Notes: generated from the sequence alone by a model not told the origin. DNA of 64,000 nucleotides from Cocos nucifera (GCA_006176705.1 QRFJ01000785.1:124001-188000), one strand, 5' to 3'. Shown: positions 11,755-23,227, counted from the stretch's first letter. Program-made: numbers and translations.

Positions 11755-12925
11755 TATTGAAATAATCAGTACTGCTCTGATACCAATTATTATGATCCAT
11801 GATACCGCTTTGATATCAGATATTGGTGCATCATCCTAGCATCACCTAGCTGTAGGTGGTGTGGTGCTCCTAAGCCTTGGAAGGCCATGAGCAGAGCCAG
11901 GGTGAGAGCTCTGGGGGTTTGCTGAATTAACACCCAGGTTCACGCAAGAGATCGGATCTACGACTATGGCTCCGAGCAATTATAGGAACAATACTAGCTT
12001 TGATACCATGTTGTGGAAACCCCAAGATCTTTAGCACGAATATGGAGAGACTTTCATTCTCTAAGGACAGCATACCATAGATCCACCACCTAGATCTATG
12101 CTGTGGTGCCTCCCTCCTTGGGCTTGAGAGAGGCGCCCCTCTCTCTAGAACTTCTTCAAGAACTTAGGGGAACAACACTGGAGAGAAGAGAGAAGAGAGA
12201 TTGAGGAAGAAAATATCTGTATTGATTGCATCCATTAAAATTCTAATACAACCTATGTATTTATACATAGATATTAGGCCAGATCAAAAACTTCTCTAAC
12301 TAACCCAATATATGAAAGCACTCACCAAGCCCATATACACCCATATCTCCCATGCTCTCATTCCCTGGATCTAAACCTGATCCATACATGAGTTAGCCCC
12401 CTTAAGACCTCTCAAACCTGACCTTAAGATCCCTAAGATAACTTCCTATCCTAGTCCCAAATAGACTCTCACATAACTCTGCCCGTGCATTGAGCCGGCT
12501 CAGCCTCAGCACTGAGTCAGCTAACTTGAGACTGGATCAACTTAGTTTTAGATTGAGCTGACCTAGTTGCATACCATATTTGCAGTTCTGAATACGCACC
12601 TCTCGGTTTGGCCTATCCACTGAGACTTAACTGATCCGATTTCAGACTAAGTCGGTTAATCTGCAGAAAAGCTCCTTCTCTACAATCTTCATTTCCTGGC
12701 TTTGATTTTTTGCTCCATCTTCTGTTCCAGATCTCCAAAGCACAAATCAAGTCTCTTAAGGTTCTTAACACCTGGACCTCAAGCTCATGGAGGACTACAC
12801 ACTGCCTCCATCCTAGGATAACTCCTATCCTAGCCCTAGGATCACACCTATCCTAGTCTTTTAGAGTCAACACCCTGACTCCACCCATGACCTTTCAAGG
12901 CTTGAGAGCACCACCAATCCTTACA
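11755..12925 (-). repeat. 5' LTR of the nested non-autonomous element
   Basis: This 1171-base LTR matches the left copy except for an extra 148 bases at 11852-11999, flanked by TAGCT on both sides. The first part of the extra segment resembles the inverted start of this same LTR (TGTAGGTGGTGTGGTGCTCC against the minus-strand LTR start). The LTR ends at 12925, followed by the AAATA duplication. Confidence 0.8.
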
Positions 12926-13110
12926 AAATAGGAGGTTAGCCTCATCGTAATAAGGGTGAAGACCTTTGGTTCTTAAACTAGAGCCACTGGGGAGAGGTCC
13001 TCTTAACGATCCTTTTGTGCTCGAATAATCATATCAGGAATAGAATGTGGACCTCATCCTAATAAGGATAAAGATCCTATTAGAAATTGAAAGCCTCCAG
13101 TTTCAAAATG
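12926..13110 (+). repeat. 181-bp tandem repeat, right part
   Basis: The repeat resumes with AAATAGGAGG and shows the same landmarks (TTGGTTCTTAAAC near 12966, then a weaker copy near 13085) before fading out. It continues the array at 8313-9053 that the nested element interrupted. Confidence 0.8.
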
Positions 13111-13405
13111 AAAGGTAGAATGCAAATATGAGGTTTTGTTTTAGTCCCCAAATAGATTCAAAGACCCTTGTTCACAAATAAGGGGGATAGATATACAAAA
13201 TACAGAGTAGAAGTTATTATTCTGAGACGACATTAATATCAGGCACAATAAGAAAATAAAGCGAGTTGGCAAGCATCAAGCTAAGCTAAAATATAGACAG
13301 GTAAATGAAAAAAAATATCATTTCATTAAAAATAAAAGTCATTGCATGGGTCATTAAGATTGATTACAAAGAAAAAGAGAGAAAGAAAAAAGAAAGGCCG
13401 AAGTA

Positions 13406-13855
13406 CTATTTGGAGTCAGACTTTGGGCTTCCAGCTCTAGCTAATATAAGAGCATGTTTTAAGTCATCAACCTTTTCTTCAAGATCCCTTCTTGCCGCTA
13501 GGCTCTAGCCAAGTAATTTGTTGTCCCTCTAGAGATCGTCTTCCATCTCTCTTAGCCTCTTTCTTAAAATGGTAGACTCAACTTCGGCATCCTTCACTGC
13601 GCTCTCATTGTAAGTCATTCGAATCTTGAGCTGCAGGAGTTTGGCCTTACTCTTTTCAAAAGTCGTCAAAAGGTCTCCCAGGGTTCTCCTTAAAGATGCG
13701 ATTTCTTTCGAATCTCCTTTTGGACTGGACCAAGTTTTATCTGCCAGCTATGTCCGGAGTCGAGCTACCTCTGCATTAGCCACCTTGAGCTTATTTTTCA
13801 ACTCCTCTATCTATCCACATAGAGTTGTTTCTAGAGGTTGGAGAATTTTTTCGAC
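13406..13855 (-). pseudogene. Antisense coiled-coil frame in the Tat 3' region (broken)
   Basis: Read on the minus strand, one frame runs about 150 codons with Leu/Glu/Lys-rich heptad character. Recognisable runs include VEKILQPLETTL, IEELKNKLKVANAEVARLR, SLRRTLGDLLTTFEKSKAKL and LRKRLREMEDDL; it ends GSPKSDSK then stop at 13406. Four in-frame stops, all TAG, sit where CAG (Gln) is likely. Extra antisense frames between pol and the 3' LTR are known in Tat elements, but their function is not. I cannot fix the start; frames upstream of about 13860 are confused. Confidence 0.65.
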
Positions 13856-14083
13856 CAATCCCAGCCACTGCCTGCCACGTGTCTAATGTCTGCCAAAATA
13901 ATAATGGAGCCATACTTAGAGTGCCGTGCCAAGAAAATTTTGAATGCCACAGTCATTTTAAGTCATTCAGTCATTAAGAAAGCCTCGATAAAGCCAAAAC
14001 TTTTCACCTTCCAAAAAGTGGGAAAATAATGGAGAACTTCGACAATCACAATTTTGGTACTCCCTTCATTCAGTTTTCAAACT

Positions 14084-14101
14084 CGAGAGTAGGGGGATAT
14101 A
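14084..14101 (+). other. Polypurine tract of the Tat element
   Basis: GAGAGTAGGGGGATATA sits right before the 3' LTR, the expected primer for plus-strand DNA synthesis. Confidence 0.8.
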
Positions 14102-15446
14102 TATTGGGGATAAAATGGCTCTTACCCAAGTTTTGCATGATGTCCCATTTCGGTATAGTTCCATCCGAAACTATGGCAACCATGGTCAAACTTTAGTCAA
14201 GCTGTGGGCAAGATGATCCTCCCAACTATAATTATTAGCTCCCCAGTTATTTGTAGAACCTACAAGGCATAATGAACTTCTTCCGGATGAGCTTGAACAA
14301 TGAAGAAAATTGCTGTTCGATTAACTATTATCCATGACATGAGGTAGACAGTAGGACTCCGAGTAGCAAACTCCAGCATAGTCCAATCTGGCTGACCTTG
14401 GAGATAATTGAACTCCTCTCTGACTGAACCTCCTTCTAGCCTTATCTATCCACTATAGTTTGTAGATTCCATCAGATCCACGTTCGGGACCTCGGATTGG
14501 CAAAACTCTTTCTTAGTCGAACTTCTATATCCCACTCTATGAATGGCATACCTTGACACTCTTGCATCAAGAATTAGTTATGTAAACTTGAGTCGACAAA
14601 AAAGACCTCATTATTAACATGAGTCCGAGCTTCTCCCCAAAGAACCTAGCCATAGTACTAATCAATAAATCCATTATTCTCTTTAATCTTCATTCCAGAA
14701 CAGTTATCCACTTGAGGATGACCTTGAAGGTGGCAGGATTCTTGAAAGCCATCAAGAACAATGACCATTGAACTCTGTTGAATGCCAAATCCCAACACCT
14801 TCTAACTTTACTTATGGCAAACCTTGGATACAGCCAAATTCCTCCACAGCTGACAGCATATCTTGTCAACCTTATGCTAGAAACTTTGTCCAGCTAAATT
14901 CATCTCCAAACGAATTTCATAGTGGCCGAACTCTTCAATGCTATTGCAAGCCGCATCAGCAGGCTTTAATTGATTGCCAGTTCATCACTTGCCGCTCACA
15001 GGTTGATCCTCAAGTTTGGCCTACTTAACTTCAGGCTCTCCATCCCAGTCGCACAGCTTTCTAATAGAGGCAAAAATCACATCCGAACTTCAATAAATTA
15101 ATCATTCTCCATGAATTTCAATAGAATGACAGCTCATTCTCCATGACAAACTCATAATGACCCGAATGGTCCACTAGTACATGGTTATAACTATCACCAT
15201 CGATCTATTATGGTTCCGCCTATAAAAAGGATCCTCTAGACATGCTTCTTCTCTCTTAAGCTCTCCTCTCCATTTCAATTCTCCTGAGTACTCAATTTTT
15301 ATTGACCGAACAACTGACTTGAGCATCGAAAGATCCTGCTAGAGCTACCCACCTCCGATTTGGACTTCTTCTTATAGGTCTCGTTGGCAATCTTATCTCC
15401 ATCAGCTTAAGCGACTCTAGCATCAACACCATTTTCTGCACCAATA
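14102..15446 (+). repeat. 3' LTR of the Tat element
   Basis: This LTR is 1345 bases and collinear with 1318-2660, with many substitutions and small indels. It begins TATTGGGGATAAAATGG and ends TGCACCAATA, then CATAC (15447-15451). The TATA box is at 15221-15230. Confidence 0.9.
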
Positions 15447-16912
15447 CATACATATGTTTGGATAGCACTTTAATCAAAATTTATTTACTGTTTCTATGTT
15501 TGCATAAATATATATGAGCTAAAAAATAATAAAAAATAAACTTACTTTATAAGATTTGTCTGTTTCATAACTAATACCATAAGAAAAACACCAAGATTAG
15601 ATAGAAAACTGACTCACCTCAAATGGCTACTATACCACTTTGATGATTGGCTTAATCAAAGCCTCCTTTCTAATCCTTTTTCTTCAACTATAATATTGAT
15701 AAACACTAGTTAATATCATACTATATGATTCATGAACATGAGAGCACATACTTTGCTTCTTTATGCTTCTTCTTAAATTCTTCCAACTCTTATTTGATTA
15801 TATTCTATTTTTCTATGCTTAGGATTAATATAACATTGATAAACACTAATTAATATCATACTATATAATTCATGAACATGAGAGCATATATTTGCTTCTT
15901 TATGCTTATTCTTTAATTCTTCTAATTCTTACTTGATTCTATTCTATTTTGCTATGCTTAGGATTAGCTAAATCCTAAATTAAACTCTAGAACTTCTAGC
16001 AATTTGACTATTTCACACTTATCAATACCAAACTATATGATTTATGAACACAATCATGCTTGTGTTGCTTTCATTCTTGCTCTTTGATCATTCTAACTCT
16101 TACTTTTGTTCCACTTTGTTTGCAGCTTAGATTTAACTAAAACTCCACATAAACATAAAAAATTCCAAACATTTAGTTGTGTTCCTATTCTCACAAATGA
16201 TTTCAAATTCAGTTAACATCATTTCAACTCATAGCTAAACTTATTTAAATAGTTTCAGTAAGATATATAGGCAATATAATTCACCTTCTAATTCAAGCTT
16301 AAATTGCATAACTTGCTTTCCTATAATCCCAACTAATAACAATACTTGAAAGATTAATTTAAACCTAATTTAGAGCTTAAGAATCTTACCTCAAGTGATT
16401 AAAACACTGCTGCCAACCAAAAATAGATTTCTTTCTTTCCAACATCAGTGAATTTCTTTCTTCAATTCTATTTATCAATACATCCCCATTTTCTAGCTGA
16501 ATTCTCCTTGATTTTAGACTGAGAAAAGCACCTTCCTCAGCACTTTTCCTTTCTCAGACCTTTTTGTTTAGCTAAAGAACTCAGAACAACTTAAGAGAAC
16601 CAGTGGCATTTTACTTTAGAAATGAATAAACTAAGGAAGAGATTTGCTAGATGTCAATCCAAAAAATTTTCAGAAATTTTTAGCTTGCTGAGGTGTTATT
16701 ACAAGGATTTTTCATTGCTTAATTTATGAAAGGAAGTTGCTAAGTCATCCCATTAAAAATCATTTTAAAATCATAACTTAAAACACCTCAACTGAAACCC
16801 ACTCTTAGGCTTTTTCGTGGCTCGAGTCGACTCCACCCTAAGACCTAGTCGACTACATTAGTTGAGTTGACTCTACTCTGAGATCGAGTCTACTCCACTG
16901 CATGTCTACACA
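15447..16912 (-). mobile_element. Chromovirus-like LTR, piece 2 of 3
   Basis: This AT-rich, non-coding stretch lies between the Tat element and CACTA-1. It should continue piece 1, because the Tat target duplication joins them, and piece 3, because the ACA duplication joins them. It ends in a run with repeated GAGTCGACTCCA/GAGTTGACTC words (16815-16895). No reading frame is supported. Confidence 0.45.
15692..16145. repeat. Imperfect ~140-bp tandem repeat, about three copies
   Basis: Two clear copies start near 15692 and 15832. They share AATATTGATAAACACTA, ATTCATGAACATGAGAGCA and a run ending CTATGCTTAGGATTA. A third, poorer copy covers about 16018-16145. The array lies within the split LTR. 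Confidence 0.7.
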
Positions 16913-19150
16913 CACTATAAGAAAATTGAATATTAGCAACAGAAATTTTTTTCGTCACTAATAACAGCTTTTTGCCACCATAACATCGACAAAAAAATGC
17001 CATCATTAATACTATTAGCGATGACAATTTTATTATTAGCGACGGTGAGTTCCGTCTCTATAAGTTTAATTTTTTTAAAATATTTAAATATTAAAAAAAT
17101 ATTAGTAACAAAGAATTTAGATTATTAGCGATAATAATTATGTCATCACTAATAACTATCTATTAATGGTGACTTCTTAATTATTAGCGATAGCATAAGC
17201 CACCACTAAAATTATTTAAAATTTTAATTTTTTTACAACATTTAAATATGAAATATATATTAGCAATGGTGAATTTTGTCTATTAGCAATGAAACTCACG
17301 CCATCGCTAATAATTTTTAAAATAATAAATTTAAAAAATTTATTTAAAAATATTATTGATGATGGAATTAGCGATGAGAGATTTGTTGTTGCTAATAATC
17401 TAAAACACACTCCAAATCTAATTCGAATCTAATTTAAATCTAATTTAAAATTCTGTCAAACCTAATTTAATTAGACTTTGAATCTAAGTCCTTCTTATAT
17501 TATAAAATTTAATTAGACTCAAATTAAGTCAAGATTAATTAAATTAAATTAAATTTAAATTAATTAAAAGAAATTAATTTTTAATTTAAATTTAATTTAA
17601 ATTTAATTTGAATCCAATTCGAAATACTGTCAATCCTAATTTAATTAGACTTTTAATCTAAGTTCTACTTAGATAGTAAAACCTAATTATCTTTAAATTA
17701 AGTCAAGCCTAATTAAATTAAAGTTAATTTAAATAATTTTAAAAAATAATTTTTAATTTAGATTTGATTCGAATCTAATTCAAACCTGATTCAAATCTAA
17801 TTTAAAATCTTATCAAACCTAATTCAATTAACCTTTGAATCCAAGTCCTGCTTGAGTTATAAAACTCAATTAGCCTCAAATTAAATCAAGTCTACTTAAA
17901 TTTAATTTAATTTAAATTAATTAAAACTTAATCTATAATTATATTCGAATCTAATTCAAACCTAATTCAAATCCAATTTAAAATCCTATCAAATCTAATT
18001 CAGTTAGGCTTCGAATTCAAATCCTACATAGATTATAGAACCTAATTGACCTCAAATTAAGTTAAGATTAATCAAATTAAAGTTGATTTAAATCAATTAA
18101 TAAAAAATAATTTTTAATTTGAATTCAATTCGAATCTGATTCGAATCCAATTAGAAAACCTATCAATCTTAATTTAATTAGACTTTGAATACAAGTTCTA
18201 CTTGGATGGTAAAATCTAATTACCTTCATATTAAGTCAAGCCTAATTAAATTTAATCTAATTTAAATTAATTAGAAAAAAATAATTTTTAATTTTGGTTC
18301 AATTCGAATCCAATTGGAACCTAATTCTAGTCCAGTTCAAAATCTTATCTAATTTAATTCAATTAGACTTTGAATCCAAGTTCTAATTAAATTTTAAAAT
18401 CAAATTATACTAAAATTAATTCAAACTTATTTAAATTTAATTTAATTTAAATTAATTAAAAAAATAATTTTTAATTTAGGTTTCATTCAAATCTAATTCA
18501 AATCTAATTTGAATCCAATTTGAAATACTGTCAAACCTAATTCAATTAGATATTGAATCCAAATCCTATTTGAAATATTAAAATTTAATTAACCTTAAAT
18601 TAAGTCAAATCTAATTAAATTAAATCTATTTTAAATCAATTAGAATATGATCCATAAATTAATTAAGTCCAAAAATTTAATAAATTTTAATTTTAATTTT
18701 TAACCACCCAAAAAATGATGTAGGAGAAGAAAATTAAATATTAAAATATAATTTAAAAAATTATGATTATTAATGATGACTTTAGCAATCAAGCACTTGC
18801 CATCACTAATAAATTTTAAAAAATATAATTTTAAAATTAAAAATTAATAATTTTTAAAAAATAATATTATTAGTAATGATGTTTTTGTATTAGCAATGTA
18901 GGTTGCCATTGCTAATAAGTAATAATTTTTTTGGACCATATTACCGATGGTAATGCACCATCGGTAATAGTTAAAATTTTTTAAAAAATATTATTAAAAT
19001 TTAATATTTCTAAAAAAATTAATATTATTAGTGATGGTATTTTGTTATTAGCAATGAAATTTGCCATCGCTATTAACCTGGCATAGATTCAGTGATTTTG
19101 CCGACCGTATTACCAATGCTAATCTTGTCGTCGGTAATAGTTTGCCCATA
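16913..19150 (+). repeat. Left subterminal repeat region of CACTA-1
   Basis: Words such as TTAGCGATG, CATCGCTAATA and their decayed forms (TTAGCAATG, CACTAATAA) cluster at 16940-17400 and again at 18760-19150. They occur in both orientations, and inverted pairs can form stems. In characterised En/Spm elements such repeats bind the accessory transposase. That role is inferred here by analogy. A different tandem array separates the two clusters. Confidence 0.75.
17400..18665. repeat. AT-rich ~174-184-bp tandem array, seven copies
   Basis: The landmark cCTAATTyAATTAGaCTTTGAATCyAAG occurs at about 17461, 17635, 17818, 17994, 18168, 18354 and 18536. Between landmarks each unit has stacked ATTCGAATCTAATTCAAA words and an AATTAAATTAA run. 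The array lies between the two subterminal clusters of CACTA-1. It is non-coding, satellite-like and without recognised function. Confidence 0.85.
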
Positions 19151-19850
19151 AATCTTTTCTGATCCTGTCGGTGTGAAAAAAATTCAAGTAAAAAAAATTC
19201 TCCACACCTTCTCTGCTCCTCGTGCCTCCTTCCTGGCATTTCCTGCTCCCTGCGCATCCTCCTTCCCAGCAACCCGACCCCATCGGTACCTTCTACACCG
19301 TGGCCTCGAGCTCACTGCTTCAGCCCCTCTTCGCCCGAGCCCATCGACAATCCTACGTGGCTACCTCGACCCCAATGCCCCAGCCCCACCTACCCTACGG
19401 CCGCACCGACCCTACAACCTTGGCCTCGCCTTGCCCACGGTCGCCCCAACCCTATCGGTGCATCCTGCGCCATGGCCCCGAGCCAGCCATCCTGGTCTTG
19501 CCTATCCCTTGGCCATCCCAACCCTGCCTCTCTTGCAGCCATCCTTAGCTAGCCGTCCTAACCCCACCTCTCCCATGGTCTCTCCTGCAATCACCCTGGC
19601 CCCGTCTCTCCTGCAGCCACCCCGAGCAAGCCACCTCAACCCCACCTCTCCCATGGGCACCCACACCCCATCGGTGCCTCCAACACCATAGCCTCGAGCT
19701 CACCATCCCGGCCCTGCCTCTACTACGGCCATCTTGACTCTACTAGTGCCTCCTACACCATGGCCTCGAGCCTGCCACTCAGCCCTTTCTCTCCCACAGC
19801 TGCCCTGACCCCGCCGACGCCTCCTGTGCTACAGCCCTAGAGCTTATTGC
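19150..19850 (+). other. GC-rich proline-rich tract of CACTA-1
   Basis: Composition changes sharply here from AT-rich to C-rich. A 172-codon open frame at 19173-19691 encodes mainly Pro, Ala, Ser and Leu. Imperfect repeats with CCCACCTCTCCCATGG and CCATGGCCTCGAGC recur. A second overlapping frame is also open, so openness may follow from composition. A similar tract lies at the matching place in CACTA-3 (60480-61160). It could be a leader exon or a captured sequence; I see no known domain. Confidence 0.4.
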
Positions 19851-20289
19851 CCCTGTCCCATTGGTCTCCCCATGGCCCCATCCCGATTGGTCGACCACAC
19901 GACCCCTGTCTTGCTGCCCCTAGCGTACAGCCCCTTTCCTACCACTATGAGTAGCAACAGTAGTGACGACATTATTATCGATCGATGTTGTCTAGTATTA
20001 GTGATGACATTAGCGACGGCTAATGTCGTCACTAAATAAATAAATAATTAAATGCATGGGATTTGGATCTTGGCATGCAAATTGTTTGAATTGAGAGAAG
20101 ATGCAAGGTAGTATTGCAAACATGGGGCCGAGGCATGCCTTGCATGCCTGAGCCTCGGGTCATAGCAGGTATCAAAGACATTTTGCCCTCGTGTGCCCTA
20201 TGCACTTAAGCTGATAGAAAGTATTGGACAACATTAATTATGTGTTGATTTAAATAAAATTTATATTGCATGGAATGATAGACACTGCA
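19851..20289 (+). other. CACTA-1 interval without recognised gene
   Basis: A few further GCGACGGCTAATGTCGTC-type subterminal words end near 20035. The rest has no domain I recognise. The transposase-associated N-terminal domain usual in CACTA TNP2 proteins is missing here. Confidence 0.5.
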
Positions 20290-20938
20290 TATGCCACATG
20301 AGATATAAGAAAATAGGTGCATGCCGTAATGATTGCATGCTTTTCTATAAAGAGGACCAACCGAAGAGCCCCTATGGCATATGCAGTGCAAGCCAATTTA
20401 AGTTGAGGCAAGAGGGTAAGAATTAAAAGAACATACCATGCAACGTTCTTTGATATCTTCCTCTTACTCCTAGACTTCAGAGGCTTTACTTGTCCAAGAA
20501 TACTACTGGACAGATGAGATGGCATAAAGAAGGACCATGCAAGTACCTCAATATGATATATTATCCATCGGACAATGAGATATGGAAGTAATTTGATAGT
20601 TGACCCCCTTTATTTGCTCAGAAATCATGCAATGTTTGGCTGAATCTATCTACTGATGGTTTTATACTGTTTGATCATGCAACAGCCCCTTATTCATATT
20701 AGCCTATCTTTATTACTCCATACAATCTGCCACCTAGAATGTACATGAAAGAACATAACATCTTTCTTATATTACTCATTCTTAGACCACAATATCCTAG
20801 TAGAAGCATTGATGTATATCTAAGGCCTCTTATTGATGAGCTAAAATTATTATGGCTTGATAGCATTCGTACTTTTGATGCATCAAAGAAGCAAATTTTT
20901 TTTAATGAAGGCTGTATTAATGTGGACCATTAACAATT
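20290..20938 (+). pseudogene. TNP2 transposase of CACTA-1, N-terminal part (broken)
   Basis: The plus-strand frames show the TNP2 signature in order: CRNDCMLFYKED near 20324, LPLTPRLQRLYLSKNT near 20457, MRWHKEG at 20518, LSTDGF near 20650, ITPYNLPPRMYMKE near 20720, and LIDELKLLW near 20832. A one-base frame shift lies near 20900 in a T-run, after which the frame reads MWTINN and is cut at 20938 by copia copy A. It resumes at 31204. TNP2 is the DDE-type transposase that moves CACTA elements. Other stops are present. Confidence 0.85.
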
Positions 20939-23227
20939 TGAAGGAAAATCCTGATTTCCCGGACCAGGTTCGTTTAGATCTGATCAGATCGAGAGATATA
21001 TTTCAAAATTTTTTCTCTCGATTCCAATCAGATCTGGGATGTTTCAGATCTGATTTTATTATTTTAATAATAAAAATAAAATAAAGATAAATTAAATCAA
21101 ATTTAATTTACCTGATTTGGGTAATCCTATTACCCTATTGATGATCTTGTTTGTAGCGGAAGGTTCTGGATTTAGCTACGCAAGCGCCTGGCCTCTACCG
21201 GTATCCACTCGGATTGGATCTGGAGATCCTCTTCTTCTCTATCACACCTTCAAAAATCAAATCTGGATCTGATCTGGAGGATCTTCAAAACTCCTTTTGA
21301 AGATCAGCAGTCGTCCTTTTGCAGCAGTGCAGCCTTCTTACTTTTGATCGCCTTTCTTTGATCTGGATCGCACCAACCAAGGTCCAAAAATCTTTTGGAC
21401 GTGGAGAGGAGAAGGAGAAGAAGCTTTGGCGTGGAGGAGGAGGGGAGATGCAGCCTTGGGGCATGGGGTTTTCAATTCTCAATTGAATCTCTATAAACTG
21501 AGTTGGGCGCAGGGTCCTTTTTATAGACTAAGCATGATCCAACTCCTCTTCCTCCCAATCAATCACAACCCTTTGTGAAATCAGATCTAAATCTGATTGG
21601 TGGGAATAGAGACCCCTGGATTCCTACTTAGAGGGCACCTAAGACCAGTCAAAGTTGATTTTAGGGAGAACTCTAATTGGAATCCAAAAGAGAGGTGGAG
21701 TCCTTGTCCAACAAGGACTCCAAGACTCCTCCAAACTTGGGCTCACGCCACCCTTGGCGTGCGCCCTCCTCCTTGCCAGGTTCTGGCAGGGGGACAGGCC
21801 CCCACCAGCTCTCCAATAGGTGCATGACATGTGGTCAAAAGTCAAAGGATCAATGGTCAATGTTTGACCAGTCAAAGGTAGACTTTTGACCAAAGTCAAA
21901 GAACAAGAAATGGCAGGTGACCAAAAATGGCAGGTAATGTCTTACAAATAAGACAACCTTTTCTGACTTGGACAACCTCCAGTCAGACCATATGAAGGCC
22001 TCTGATTGAGCATAAACTCCTTTGGCTCAGACAGGACAACTTATTTATGATAGCAAAAGAAGAACGTTAGGTTCAATCGAGTGCTAGCACGATTTTCTTG
22101 AACCTAATTGAATCTCATTCAGATCAATTGAACTAGATCAGTTCAATTGATGATCACCAGATTCAAACCCTTGTTTGTGTGATCCAGTTAGGTTCAGTTC
22201 TGTATGGTAATGGGATATGTCATGATCTCTATCATCGACATCATCGAAACTCCTTTCGATGGATCAGAACTCTTCTGATTCGAACAGCTAGAATGATCGA
22301 TCATCTAAATCATTCTAATTGCTCCCAAAATCCACCAGTGACACCTAGCAGTATATGGTGGCAACCCATCAGAGCTGAATGTGAACCTCTTGGTGCAGCT
22401 ATCCTATGTGATTCAAGTTCTTCTATCTTGAGCTTCCGATCAGATTAGGGTTAAGGTAAACTCGTCAAACCCTAGTCTCTGTCATATGATGTAATCATTC
22501 GATTCGAGTCCAATGTGAAAATCTAAATAGAAACTCTTTCTATTATTTCACTCTGCCATGGCCATGGATTTCTGGACTTGATTCTCATGATCATCATAGG
22601 GCTGCTCCTCTACCATCCGAGGTAGATAGATTCCATCTTGATGCCAATCCAGTTCCTACAATGAACATGCTATAGCCAACATACACCTCAGGGTTCCATA
22701 TGGCTAGGAGACCGAGTAATGGTGTAGTCAAACTATAACACCCTCAAGGTGAACTGCCGATGCATCTCAAGGTCAAAGAACCAGACACACTACTGCAGCA
22801 TCGAGTCAGTCATTGACGAGAAGGTAGACTCCCTAATGACTACTCGAGGTGGTCACGCTCAGTGCCCTCGTTCTCTAACGAGTACCTGTACTCTCGCTTC
22901 GGTGTCTCCACACCGTAGACTCAAGACTCATCTACTAAAGAGAAGCGATTGTACACCAACCTTCTGGATCAATCACCATCCTCGTGATGATCCTATGGTC
23001 GGGAGCAATTTATGAGTTAATAATGATTATTCATGTCTTAAATTTTCAACTCTTGAAAATATGAATTATCATTACCATTAACTCAAAGGATGTATCACAG
23101 ACACTAAATACACATATGTGATAGAAAATAACCCATTTATTGATTTTAGTCAAAATTACAATTTTGCCCCTAGAAGTGTATTACAAGTGTCAGCCAATTC
23201 TGGCTTCTAGGGCACATATATCTAACA
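20939..23227 (-). repeat. 3' LTR of copia copy A
   Basis: On the minus strand it begins TGTTAGATATATGTGCCC and ends CCTTCA. A TATA box (TATAAAAAGG on the minus strand) lies at 21516-21525. Short open frames in it recur in the other LTR only because the LTRs are copies. I do not consider them genes. Confidence 0.92.

Larger units (their letters stand above)
9054..12925 (-). mobile_element. Non-autonomous LTR retrotransposon nested in the Tat repeat
   Basis: The insertion is bounded by TGTTGGAACA at the left and CCTTACA at the right, with the duplication AAATA at 9049-9053 and 12926-12930. On the minus strand it has a 5' LTR (11755-12925), a primer site, a 1.7-kb interior and a 3' LTR (9054-10073) preceded by a purine tract. 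The interior shows no gag, RT or integrase motif in any frame, so I call it non-autonomous (LARD- or TRIM-like). It must depend on enzymes from another element. Confidence 0.8.
1318..15446 (+). mobile_element. Tat-type Ty3/gypsy retrotransposon, degenerate, with nested insertion
   Basis: Two related LTRs (1318-2660 and 14102-15446) bracket gag, protease, RT, RNase H, a second archaeal-type RNase H and integrase, in that order. A second RNase H before integrase marks the Tat lineage. Both LTRs begin TATTGG and end CCAATA, and the five-base duplication CATAC flanks the whole (1313-1317 and 15447-15451). The internal region also holds a decayed primer site, a 181-bp tandem repeat, a nested 3.9-kb non-autonomous element, an antisense coiled-coil frame and a polypurine tract. 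Every coding domain carries several stops, so the copy is inactive. The LTRs differ at many positions, indicating an old insertion. Confidence 0.9.

Noticed and set aside
19222..19548. 108-codon open frame overlapping the proline-rich frame
   Set aside because: It overlaps another open frame in a C-rich tract where stop codons are rare; no domain or codon evidence favours it.
21597..21899. Open frames repeated at 29574-29876
   Set aside because: They recur only because they lie in the two LTRs of copia copy A; LTRs do not encode proteins here.
22179..23015. Frames of 88-89 codons within the copia A LTR, repeated at 30158-30991
   Set aside because: Same reason: duplicate LTR sequence, no recognised domain.
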